Of a stretch of 64,000 nt of DNA, positions 1 through 10,964 are shown piece after piece. Every line of letters begins with the position of its first letter. Position 1 is the first letter of the stretch. The notes under the pieces were generated by a model. The model saw nothing but the letters and a program-made list of their open reading frames with translations, was not told the DNA's origin and searched no databases. The DNA comes from Selaginella moellendorffii. Its lineage: Eukaryota > Streptophyta > Lycopodiopsida > Selaginellales > Selaginellaceae. The stretch covers positions 4,059,127 through 4,123,126 of the forward strand of contig NW_003314261.1 of assembly GCF_000143415.4 (NCBI RefSeq). Direction: 5' to 3'. A program made the translations under genes and the position numbers.

Positions 1-51
1 CATGGATCACAGCGATTGATTTGTTTCTTGGCAACTTGGATGATGATCCAG

Positions 52-2110
52 GTGAAAGACTTCCACGTTGCGAGGGTGGACGCAGACATTGGATTCTACG
101 CGGGATGGATTGGTGAGGATGAAGCTCTGGATAAGTTTCGATAAGTTTATTCGATCGACTCGTAGGATCCTCTTTCATGATCGGGAGGGCGTCAACCGGG
201 ATCCTATGGGGCAGCATTGCCGACAGATACGGTCGGAAGCCGACAATGTTCGCGGGTGTCGCATCTGTGTACGTAGCGCTACATTTTTGAATTTGGTTCC
301 TTGAGATTTCTGCATTTCTTTAGTTGATGGCTAAAGTTTTTGGAAACAAATGCGTGCAGGGTTGTGTGGAACACGCTGTTTGGGCTGAGCACCAATTTCT
401 GGATGGCCGTCACCACGCGCTTCCTGCTCGGCTGCTTCAATGGGATGCTGGGCGTCGTCCAGGCCTACGCATCGGAGCTCTGCAACGAAGAACAGCAGCC
501 GCTCGGACTCTCTGTGGTAAGAAATCATCCCTTCAGTCATTTTGCAACGAGAAGAATTTGATCGATGTCTCGTTGGTCGTCAGGTAGGGACCGCTTGGGG
601 ATTTGGACTCATCGTCGGCCCCGCTTTGGGTGGCTTCTTGGCTCAAGTAATATCAAACCGAAAACTTTTGCTCAAGAATGCCGCTTGTAACGCATCGTTT
701 TGGTTGTGATGTTTTCAGCCAGCTCTCAAGTACCCAGACGTCTTCACGAGCGGGTCACTGTTTGACCGGTAAGGTATTTTCATGAATTCTCGTTTGTTCT
801 CACATTCTATCAATTTTCTTTCTCTCCAAGGTTTCCATACTTATTGCAAGCCCTTTGCATTTCCTCCATCGCTGTTCTTGGTTTATTTGTTGTCTGCCTC
901 TTACCGGTAAGTGTGAACGAAAGAAGAAATAAAACCAAGTATTGTGGTTTCAGGAAACATTGCACAGGAAGAGCTCCGTGCCAAAGGTTAAAGACTTGGA
1001 GAAATCGAATCCAGGCGATTCGACAGAGGAGAAAGTGGAGTCTATCTTCAGGAACTGGCCTTTGATGGCTGCTATGACGCTATACTGTCTCTGGTCGCTC
1101 CATGATATGGCCTACGACGAGGTAAGAATGAAAGGAAAACTATGCGCGCCTATGTTGGTTGTTGCAGCTGTTCGCTCTGTGGTCCGTGAGCCCAAAGTCT
1201 TACGGGGGTCTCGGTTACACGAGTTCTCAAGTTGGATCAGTTTTAGCAGTTGCAGGTTCGAAATTACTCTTTCTTTCTCCAAACTAAATTGGTGGAACTT
1301 TTGTTGTAGGTTGTGCAATACTTGGATCTCAACTTGGAGTTTTTCCAACAATTTGTAGACTCCTTGGACCGATCCGGGCCTGTCGGTATGGAGCCGTAAG
1401 TTCCAACATGTAGTTTTTCCTTAGCGTAACACTCATTCCTTTGTGTGTTTTGAGCAGCTTATCACAATTCCCCTTCTGGTAGCATATCCATACTTTGGCA
1501 GGATTCAAGGACCTTGGCTTTCTGTAACGGTCTATGCTGCCTCGGTTGTCAAATGCATTGTCACGGTATTCTTGTCATTCTCTTTGCTTTCCAGTTTTCA
1601 CACCGTAAATCTCTTCCAGACCGCCGTAATGACGGGATCATTCATACTCATCAACAATTGCGTGGTACGTTTTTCTCTGTGAAGAGAAAAAGCTGCCTCT
1701 CTTTTTTTTTTAATTGGCTCTCACTCACCATGGTTTCCTAAAAATTGGCCAGAAGCAACGCCAGAGAGGAGCCGCCAATGGTTTCTCGCTCAGCATTGTA
1801 TCCGTGTTCAAAGGACTGGGCCCAGCGATTGGAGGAATAGTGTGAGTTCTTGGAGAGGAAAAAACTTTGCTAGAAAACACTGACTTCGATTCCTTTTCAG
1901 CTTTTCTTATGCTCAAAAGAGACAACATTCATGGTTCTTCCCGGGTAATGTTCCAAAATCATTTTTTTTCTTCTTCTTACTTTATTCTGACTGTTTCCAG
2001 GCGATCACTTGGTGTTCCTCTTTCTCAACGTGTTTGCGCTGCTCACGGTTCTCACATCTTTCGAGCCATTCCTGCCAAAATCGGCCAACCGGCTAATCGC
2101 TGACGACTGA
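52..2110 (+). CDS. ZIFL-type major facilitator transporter, 5'-truncated by window edge (tandem copy 1)
   Basis: Membrane transporter of the zinc-induced-facilitator-like (ZIFL) branch of the MFS; family members act at the tonoplast or plasma membrane in metal-chelator, potassium or auxin-related transport. The window opens inside intron 2, so the N-terminus is missing. Exons read: 52-112, 166-268, 360-516, 584-646, 719-768, 831-906, 954-1121, 1168-1255, 1310-1395, 1458-1565, 1620-1664, 1753-1841, 1901-1944, 2001-2110. All 14 exon lengths equal those of the downstream copy. The MFS loop 2-3 signature (ADRYGRKP) is in the exon at 166-268, and the protein ends with ADD before TGA. No frame break was seen, so it is probably functional. 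The substrate cannot be told from sequence. Confidence 0.9.
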
Positions 2111-2811
2111 TAGAAGGAGGCCTTCTATTGATTTTTTAACCCTGAAGGGTGAAAATAATAAATCGTGATTAGGGTTTTGCGTCCTTTGGAATTCGAATTT
2201 TTCCATTCAGGGTGTAAGCATTGGAAAAAGCTTCAGTGGTCACGGAAAATGGATTCTTGTGTGCTTGCAGGAAAAAGCTTGGTTAGCTTTTTATGATTTC
2301 TAGCTTTCTAGGATAGTTTTCATTTTCTCTGGAATTTAATGTGTGATGCTCCAGGCCTCAAAAACATGCTGGCAGCATATAAAGATCGCAATAAATAGCA
2401 CCCAACAGATGTTCCGATTGTCTTGGAGCGAGCCTCTGGAGCGATGAATAGCTCAGCGGCTATACCGGTTGGATCATCAGCGGGAGATCGCGTACCATGA
2501 TCTATACAAAGCGCCAAACATGTCATACTCCAAGGACCAACACGCCGGATCTTTGCGTCTCATAGCAGCCCATGTGTAGAGCCTAACCCATCGCCACTTT
2601 GGAATTAGTCTACCATACGTAAGGTCCTCCTGGAAAACTCGTATAGAAGTATATATGAGGTCCTCTATGTTCCACTCCCATTGCACAAGAGATCTCACAC
2701 TCTGGTCGATCACAATTCGGAGGATCGAGCGACACTAATTGCATTGGAAGTTTGGTCGGTCTGGATCTCGAGTCGAGTGAATTGGGTGATAGATAGATCG
2801 CATTGTTTGCC
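2111..2811. other. Intergenic spacer between the tandem ZIFL genes
   Basis: It holds the 3' UTR of the first transporter and the promoter/5' UTR of the second. Short ORFs on both strands show no recognisable protein. No clear TATA box or repeat was identified. Confidence 0.5.
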
Positions 2812-5324
2812 ATGGCCGTGGGTCGCGACGCGCTCCACTCGAATGATCAAGATGCGCTGGACCAGCCGCTGCTACTGGATCCGGCGAAACTGGAGGCCGA
2901 GATGCGGAGCTGCAACCACGATCCGGATTGCCCCGGATGCAGAGTTGCCTACCTCAAACATCCCAAAGCCAGCGCTCCCCTGCGGCTGCTCCTCGGCCTC
3001 GCTTTTGTCCTGCTTTGCACCTGTAAGCTCCAAGATCAAGATCACTACGCGCTAGCTAGTGCTTTCGTCATAAGAAGTTTGATTCTATCCTTTTTTATCA
3101 GCTCTGCCAATCTCGGTGGTCTATCCCTTCGTCTATTTCATGGTACGGGGCGGGATCTCATGGATCGCATCGATTGATTTGTTTTCTTGGCAATTTTGGT
3201 TTCGATTCATAGGTGAAAGACTTCCACATTGCGAGGGTGGACACAGACATTGGATTCTACGCGGGGTGGATTGGTGAGGATGAAACTCTGGAGCTTTGAT
3301 ATGTTGTGCTGATCAAGAGATCCACTCTTAGGATCCTCTTTCATGATCGGGAGGGCGTCAACCGGGATCCTGTGGGGCAGCATTGCCGACAGATTCGGTC
3401 GGAAGCCAACAATGTTCGCGGGCGTCGCCTCGGTGTAAGTGGTGGATGCATTCCACATTTCGTTCGATCTTCTTTGCGTCGAAACATATTTAGTTCTCGA
3501 GGAGTTCTTCGCTGGTTCATGGCTGATGTTCGTGTGCAGGGTTGTGTTGAACACGCTGTTTGGGCTGAGCACCAATTTCTGGATGGCCGTCACCACGCGC
3601 TTCATCCTCGGCTGCTTCAATGGGATGCTGGGCGTCGTCCAGGCCTACGCATCGGAGCTCTGCAATGAAGAACAGCAGCCGCTTGGACTCTCTGTGGTAA
3701 ATCATTCTCGCATCGCAACAAGAAAAATTTGATTGGTGTCTCGTTGGTCGTCAGGTAGGGACCGCTTGGGGATTGGGACTCATCATCGGCCCTGCCGTGG
3801 GTGGCTACCTGGCTCAAGTAAGACCAAACAAGAAAAGTTCGCTCAAGAATGTAACGCATCGTTTTGGTGGTGTGCTGCTCAGCCAGCTCTCAAGTACCCA
3901 AGCGTCTTTACGAGCGGGTCACTATTTGATCGGTAAGGCACTGAAATCTCGCGGTGTTCTCACTGACACTTTCGTTGTTCTATCTTTTCAACTTTCTCTC
4001 TGGAAGGTTTCCATACTTGTTACAGGCCCTTTGCATTTCCTCCATCGCTGTTTTTGGTCTATTCGTTGTCTGCCTCCTACCAGTAAGGCTGGCTGTATGG
4101 ACGAGAAAAGAAATAGAAACTAATTTTCGTGGTTTCTATTGTTCAGGAAACTCTGCACAGGAAAAGCTCCGTGCCAAAGGTGGAAGACTTGGAGAAGTCG
4201 AATCCACTCAATTCGAAAGAGGAGAAAGTGGAGTCCATTTTCAGGAACTGGCCTTTGATGGCTGCTACGACGCTATACTGTCTTTGGTCGCTACATGATA
4301 TGGCCTACAGCGAGGTAAGAAGAAAAAGCAAGAAAAGCTGTGAATCTATCTTTGTTCTTGCAGTTGTTTTCGTTGTGGTCCGTGAGCCCAAAGTCGTACG
4401 GGGGTCTCGGTTTCACGAGTTCTCAAGTTGGATCAGTTCTAGCGGTTGCAGGTTCCAATGTTCTCTTTATTCTTCAAACAAAAATGTTGGAACTTGTGTT
4501 GCAGGCTGTGCAATGCTTGGAGCTCAACTTGGAGTTTTTCCTACAGTTTGTAGAATGGTTGGACCGATCCGGGCTTGTCGGTTTGGAGCCGTAAGCTACA
4601 ACACTTTTTTGTTTCTTCTCAAGCGTAACATTCCTTTTGTTTTGTTTTGTTTTGAGCAGCTCATCACAATTCCTCTGCTGGTAGCATATCCATACTTTGG
4701 CAGGATTCAAGGACCTTGGCTTTCAGTAACGGTCTATGCTGCCGCGATTCTCAAATACATTCTCACGGTAACCTTGTCTTTCTCTTTGCGTTCCAGTTTT
4801 CACACTCGTAAATCTCTTCCAGACCGCAGTATTGACGGGGTCGTTCATCCTCATCAACAATTGCGTGGTACGTTAGAGCTTTTCTCCGAAGAAAAAAGAG
4901 CTGCCTCTCTTTTTTTTTTTTTTTGCTTGACTCTCATCATGTTCTCCAACAGAAGCAACGCCAGAGAGGAGCCGCGAATGGTTTCTCGCTCAGCATTGTA
5001 TCCGTTTTCAAAGGACTGGGCCCAGCGATTGGAGGAATAGTGTAAGTTCTTCGAGAGGAAAAAAGATTCGCGAGGAAACACTGACTTTGATTCCTTTTCA
5101 GCTTTTCTTATGCTCAAAAGAGACAACACTCATGGTTCTTCCCAGGTAATGTTCCAAAATCCTTTTTTTCTTTCCTTCTTCTTCTTGTTCTTACTTTATT
5201 CTGACTGTTTCCAGGCGATCACTTGGTGTTCCTCTTTCTCAACGTGTTTGCGCTGCTCACGGTTCTCACATCTTTCGAGCCATTCCTCCCAAAATCGGCC
5301 AACCGGCTAATTGCTGACGACTGA
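2812..5324 (+). CDS. ZIFL-type major facilitator transporter, complete (tandem copy 2)
   Basis: Complete 16-exon gene coding 499 residues, the usual ZIFL size. Exons: 2812-3022, 3102-3142, 3213-3273, 3332-3434, 3540-3696, 3755-3817, 3883-3932, 4007-4082, 4147-4314, 4364-4451, 4505-4590, 4660-4767, 4823-4867, 4953-5041, 5102-5145, 5215-5324. Start chosen at the ATG giving MAVGRDALHS; nothing homologous lies upstream. The N-terminal Cys motif CPGC, typical of ZIFL proteins, precedes the first membrane helix; the MFS loop motif ADRFGRKP is in exon 4. About 12 hydrophobic helices are expected. Exon 13 must use the second of two nearby AG acceptors (the one before 4823); the first would shift the frame. 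The neighbouring upstream copy has the same structure, so this is a recent tandem duplication. Confidence 0.93.
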
Positions 5325-5872
5325 TAGAAGATAAAACCAAAGATTCTTTGCGAGATCGAAACGAGATCTATGTTGTAAAATTTGTTCTTTGCGAGTGTGT
5401 AAGTTTTTCGCGAGAGTAAAGAATATTTTAGAGGACCGAGAACATTCTTTCCAGACTGTCCATGTCATACCGCAGTGAGTGCTGAGTAAGCACTGCCACA
5501 TCGGCAGCTGAGTAGTGAGTCAGCAGGAGTGCGTGGGAGGAGGAATCTAGGGCAAAGCAGGGGAAGTGACGAGCACGACGGCGATCTCCGCGTGGCGCGC
5601 AGCTGGCTCGCCTCGAAGGGATCGGCGGGGCGTGGCTGCTCTCGAGATTCGTCGAGCGCCCGGCAAAGATCACTCATAGATGATTCGTCGGCGACAGACG
5701 ACGAGCTTTGGGATGTGAGACAATGAGCTAGCGAGCGACCTCGCGATTTCCGCGGCCTCGGCTCCAGCGATCAATCATCTCATATCATAGGCCGCCCCAG
5801 GAGGTAGGGATCGATCTCGCTCCTTTCGCTCTCCTCCGCGCGGGCTAGTTTTCGAGCGATCAGGGCTTGGGT
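5325..5872. other. Intergenic region and probable 5' UTR of the PHD-finger gene
   Basis: It contains the 3' end of the transporter gene and a GC-rich leader before the ATG at 5873. No protein or repeat was recognised. Confidence 0.5.
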
Positions 5873-8341
5873 ATGGAGGAGAGCGTGATCAAGGAAGAAT
5901 GTGGGGTCACCACCGAGGAGGCAAAGGGCGTAGTGGAGGAGGAGAAGAGGGAAGTCATTGAAGAGGACAGGCACAGTCGCGAGGAGGAAAAAGAAGAGGG
6001 GGGATTTGACAAGTCCACGCGGAAGGAGAGCAGTCCCGCGGTTTCACTCAAGCCCGACTTGAACGAGATCGATCGCGAGGAGGAGGAAAGGGGCGAGGAA
6101 GAGAAGAAAGAAGAAGCTGACCAAGATGTGGTGGTGCTCTCCAAGAGCTCCGGCAGTCCCGAGAAGCTAGAAGCGAAGGACAAGGCGATGGCTACTCCAG
6201 CGAAGGATGATTTGCTGCTCACGCTCGGTGGGAGCTGGGGCGCTGGCGAAAGTAAGAAGCTCTTCCCGCCGGAGACGACGATCAAGGCCAGGAAGCCGTC
6301 TTCTTCGCTGGGAGGAGGCGGCGGCGGTGGTGGTGGTGGTGGAGAGATATCTCTGTCACTGGGTTCTTCCGGGTGTAACGCTCCCTCGGCTTCACTGGTG
6401 AGTGGGAAGATGAGCGTTCGCTCCATCTCGAACACCACCACCGTGAACACTAGATCCTTCGTCCACAATCCCAGCTGCTCGCTCACGCACAACTCGCTGG
6501 ATGATCTCAACTCCAGCGCGACGCAGTACGTTGCTGGGCACGAGAACGAGACGGTGTCTCACGGTGGTCTCTTCGGTCCTCAGGGGATCATCCAGAGAAG
6601 TAGGAATCCTTTCCCGGACAGTGGAGCTCTCGCTGCTGCTGCTGCTGCTCACAAGAACAACGTGGCCACCACCACCACCAACAACAACAATGGCACCACC
6701 ACCACCACCACCATCACCAGGAGCAGCAACAGTGCCGGTTTCCAGCACCAGCACCAAGTTCCACCACCCGTCAAGTGGAACTCTTACAACTTGGAGCAGT
6801 ATCACGCCTTGTTCCCAGATCTCAAGGAGGGCTTTCGAAAGCACGCTGGTACGCGACGGGGCAAGCACAAGGCGGCCGAGGAGAGGTCCCTCCAAGGAGA
6901 GAACCGTGTGGGGCTGTACGAGGTGGCGGCGGATCCCGTAGCGGTGGTGGCCAACAAGCTCCAGGAGCTCCCGGATATCTTCCTCGAGGACTTGAAGAAG
7001 TCACTCACGGAGATGCTCGGCAGCGTGGAGAAGCGGGACGAGTTCCTGCGGCTGCAAAGAATCCTCCAGCGGCGGAACGACCTCTCGGCCGAGAACCTCT
7101 ACGTTGCCCACCGCACGCAGCTGGAGCTCCTGGTGGCGATGAAGACGGGCATCCAGGCTTTTCTTCTCTGCGAGAACCGGATGTCTACTGCGGCTCTCGT
7201 GGAGGTTTTCCTCCAGAAGCGGTGCCGCAACTTCGCGTGCCAGAACCAGCTCCCTACTGACGACTGCGACTGCCAGTTTTGCTCACAAAAGGAGGGATTT
7301 TGCAGCGGGTGTATGTGCATCGCCTGCTCCAAGTTCGACTTCATGGCCAACACTTGCCGCTGGGTTGGCTGCGACTTTTGCCTCCACTGGTGCCACACCG
7401 ACTGTGGGATCCGACTGTCGTATATCAAGCCCGGGAGTGCTCAAGGTGGAAAGCAGTCGGAGATGCAGTTCGTGTGCGTGGCTTGCGGCCATGCCTCGGA
7501 CTTGTTTGGCTTCGTCCGGGAGGTGTTTACGACGTACGCCAAGGATTGGAGCGCCGAGACTCTGCGGCAGGAGCTCGACTGTATCCAGAGGATATTCCGG
7601 CGCAGCCAGGACTCTAGAGGGAAACAGCTGTGCTGGATTGCCGAGAAAATGCTGGGCAAGGTGGAGGGATGCGGTGACACTTCCGAGTTATGCGAGACGA
7701 TCGTCCGGTTCTTCCAAGGTAAAAATCTTGTTTTTCCTAATTTTCGTTAACGAAAACGCTGTCCTGCAGAGGGGAAGATCGATTTGGAGACGGCCAAAGT
7801 GCAGCAGCAGCAGCAGCAGCAGCATGGAGGTGGAGAAGTTCCTGCGGGTGCGGTTGCAGTTCGAAGCGGCAGCTACGCGAATGCTGCGGAGGAAATGGTG
7901 GCGAAGAGCAAGAGTGGTTCTGGGAACGGCAACTTGCAGATTCTCGACCGGGAGCTCGAGGCCAAGAGGAACGAGATTGCCGAGATGCAGTACAGCCGGG
8001 CGAGGAAGCGGAGCGAGATCGAGGAGATGGAGAGCGCCATCCACATAAAGCAGGCCGAGGCCAAGATGTTCCAGCTGCGAGCCGACGAGGCCCGGCTCGA
8101 GGCGGAGAGGCTGCGGAAGATCGTGCTGGCCAAGAGCGAGAAGATGGAGGAGGAGTACGTCGCCAAGGGGTACAAGCTCCACGTTAACAACGCGGTGGAG
8201 AAGAGGAAGCGGTGCTTTGTGGAGTACCAGATGCTGGAGAAGGGGCTCCAGGACTTCAACTCGATGAAGAGCAAGCTGGTGACGGACGTGCACGACGTGC
8301 TCATGAAGATGGACGTGATGAAACGCAACAAGATGCTGTGA
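5873..8341 (+). CDS. OBERON-like PHD-finger protein
   Basis: Nuclear PHD-finger protein of the OBERON/TITANIA family, which in Arabidopsis supports meristem establishment and binds chromatin. Two exons, 5873-7718 and 7770-8341, encode 805 residues. The N-terminal third is low-complexity, Glu/Lys-rich with a Gly tract near residue 150 and Asn/Thr runs. A conserved helical region begins near residue 300. The atypical Cys-rich PHD finger spans about 449-511, including the segments CDCQFC and CMCIAC and a final HTDC. The second exon holds a short Gln run and a long charged coiled coil to the C-terminus, as in OBE proteins. The length fits the longer OBE3/OBE4 type better than OBE1/OBE2, but that subgroup call is an inference. 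The first in-frame ATG was used. Confidence 0.88.
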
Positions 8342-9331
8342 GTGGGGGTCGAGCTTTTCCGATAAGAGAGAGAGAAGAAAGATCGCAAGAGCTCTCTGGA
8401 GGAAAGAACACACACAGGAAGAAGCGAAAACTTCGTCACAACTGGTAAATCTTAGCTCATTTTTGTTAAACTTCCGAAAGCTTGCTAGATCAAGTTTGGG
8501 TGTGGACGTTCTTAGAGAGCTCCGAGAAGGAGGTCCTTGTTATATGGCCGGACTACTCTGTGAATAAGAACCCAACGCTTGCTTGTGAAAAGAATCGAAG
8601 ATCCCTATGGATTGTTTGATCATGCCCAAGAACAAGGAGTATGGAACCATCCTCGCGAAGTACTCGATCCACGGTCCGATCCAAGGCCCCGCGCGCTAGA
8701 TCGAAGGCGCCGCACCGCTAGTACATGCTGACCAGCGGGAATTCGATGTGGAATCGGGGGCGAGAGATCGAGATCAGGAGGCGTGTTCTTGGCATCGCTG
8801 GAAGAGGGCAGGCGACTGGTAGCGAGATTCCCAGCGATCGCGAGCGATGTGATGCGCTCTTGCTGGGTCCTCGCGCGTAATGCCAGCGATCTAAAAGCGC
8901 TCGCTCCTGGATGGAATCCCTCCAGATAGAACAGTCTCGCATTTGCCCCGTCAGGGCATTTGCTGGGATAGACTGCGAGAGGGCATTCGATCAAAGATCT
9001 CTTTGGCCTCGGCGTCTGACGAGTCGCGCGGTCTGGCTGATCGAGAAGACCATGGGATGGGATGATTTCTGGACGAGAGAGTGGAGCTTCTTGGTTGAGT
9101 TTGGCTCTGGCAAAAGCTTAAGAGATTCTAGGCTGGGTTGGAGCCTGCCTTGTTCTAGAGCGCTTGCAAGCTTATCACTGTGACTACCAGTGACAAGAAC
9201 GATGGCGATCTTTTAGAAAAACTATCCTGGAAGAACTAGAGGCATGAAAGACCATCACATTGTCAAAAGAAAAGCCCAGAACCGGGATGAAAATGAAGTA
9301 CCAGCAACAACCACCACCGTGGCGAGAAAAC
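8342..9331. other. Convergent intergenic region
   Basis: It separates the 3' ends of the PHD gene (+) and the papain-fold gene (-). A GC-rich stretch at 8620-9060 carries overlapping ORFs on both strands, but none resembles a known protein. The region probably holds both 3' UTRs and unannotated spacer. Confidence 0.5.
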
Positions 9332-10826
9332 TCAATAGGAGCTCGTCTGGTTCTTAGTTGTGAACACCATTTCATCAACAGAGAAGCTTTTCTTCTGCAA
9401 AAAAACAGGATCAAAATCAGAAAGTGAGAAGAAAAAATCTTCTTTCCTACCTGTTTGCAGCAGCCGCCCTGGCAATCCGAGTACTTGCTCGGACAACACA
9501 TGTACTGCGAGCACTTGGATCCGATAGCCGGTTCTATGCAGCAGCAAGTCATTGCCGAGGGACAACTCTGGCTGCCACCGCAAGGAGGTGGCTTGCTCCC
9601 TGGAGCTGCTCCAGTCGGATAGGATGGGAACGCATTGATGTTGAGAATACCATATGGTTCTCCTCCCTGTCTCTTGATACGGATGTATCCGCCTTCGCCC
9701 CAGCCATAGCCCCACGAGTTTTTCGCGATCCAGTAGGGAACACCGTTGAGAGTATCATATCCAACAACGAGGAGTGATGTAGTGGTGACCGCGTCCGCGA
9801 AAGGTCCAGTGTAGATTCCCTGTCGCGAGGGAAAGATGTCAGGAAAATAAAGGATAGCTGCAATTCACTTACGCTGCGGTAATTGATGAACTGCGGCGTT
9901 GTTCCGTCGACTATCACCGCGACAGGCTGCTTTGCAACAGCATTAAGCAGTTCTGTATCGTCACTTGACGAGTAGATCCTCTCCACGCCAGAAATGGTAA
10001 CCAAAGAAGATGGCTACCAAAATCAAAGATTCAAGAGTTCAGTAAAGAAACCAAATGTATAGAACAAGAAGAAAGAACTCACGAGTGGTTTGCATTGTCC
10101 AATTGTCCCAGTGTATGGATAAAGTTTTTCAGTCGTCAAGCCATTCTCCGCAACGTAATCCAGAGCGAAAACGGGATCGAGAGTGGTGCATTTGTTTGCC
10201 TCGTCAACACAATCCAGGAGCTGCTGAGCGGAAAGGTCCTGCAGCCTATTGCCGTCGATTGCGAGCCTCCCCTCCACGGCTCCAGTTGCTGCATACGTCC
10301 AGCTAGCTCCTGAAAATGCTCAAACCCGAAGTGTCAGAAAAGAGAGAAGCAAGGGATGTTTTTTCTTGCCTTTGCAGCTGCTGCCAATGTCCTTCACGCG
10401 AGCAACAACAGCTCCCTTTCGCCTCCAGTCAATGGACGCTGGTGCAGCCACGCTGGAGACCTCCTCCTTGACGGAGCCCCACTTCTTCATCAGATCCTTG
10501 ACGTCAACACGAGGGAGCCGAGCTTCCATTTCTTCCTGGCTCTGGTCCGAGAACTGATTGAGACCGAGCTGGTAAGAATGCTGCTGGCTGTTGTGAGCCT
10601 GGATCTGGAACAGCTTCTCCTTGAACACTTCCCGCCTGAGCAGCCTCTCATCTTCAGTGCCATACCTCTTCCCGTGCTCTTCGCACCACGCATCAAACAA
10701 TGCAGTGATGCGGTCTTCCGACTCAAGATCGGCCGGCGAGAAATCCAAATGACCACCGTGCGCTGCCGCAAGACCAAATGCCACTACCAGTGAAACGAAA
10801 ACAACAAGCGACCGGAGGCTCGCCAT
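9332..10826 (-). CDS. Papain-fold (C1A) protein with granulin-like tail, predicted catalytically dead
   Basis: Five exons: 10826-10370, 10309-10083, 10013-9873, 9819-9451, 9394-9332; 418 residues. A signal peptide (about 1-22) and an I29-like prodomain precede the mature region, which begins near residue 128 ([10 protein letters not shown]). The papain core is clear, with KNSWG (Asn309) and [10 protein letters not shown]. The active site is not: the oxyanion-hole Gln is Ile147, the nucleophile Cys is Ser155 (GASW) and the catalytic His is Thr289. Only the Asn remains. Residues 355-398 form a Cys-rich granulin-like segment with CCC and CCP motifs, followed by a 20-residue tail. Intron 1 is GC-AG and lies three codons before Ser155, with one extra residue next to the active site. 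The frame is intact, suggesting a selected pseudo-enzyme rather than a pseudogene. Confidence 0.87.
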
Positions 10827-10869
10827 CTCTGCCTATCCGCTCTTGCGGGCCTCCTCCAGTTAACCGTCC

Positions 10870-10876
10870 TTTATAT
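10870..10876 (-). promoter_or_regulatory. Probable TATA box of the papain-fold gene
   Basis: The minus strand reads ATATAAA 44-50 bases upstream of the ATG at 10826, a spacing that fits a short 5' UTR. Seen in sequence; use is inferred. Confidence 0.45.
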
Positions 10877-10964
10877 CCACAATCTCACCACCACGAGGAA
10901 AACGTGTCGTCGCACGAGGAAAACCAGTCGACGAAAAAGCTTCATGCCAGTGTCCTAGTCCCTC

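Noticed and set aside
5860-6510. Long minus-strand ORF (Ser/Pro-rich) opposite the OBERON-like exon
   Set aside because: It is the antisense of a low-complexity coding region; the + strand frame contains the conserved PHD protein.
8620-8994. 125-codon minus-strand ORF in the convergent spacer
   Set aside because: Overlapping ORFs on both strands in GC-rich DNA, no recognisable motif and no splice context.
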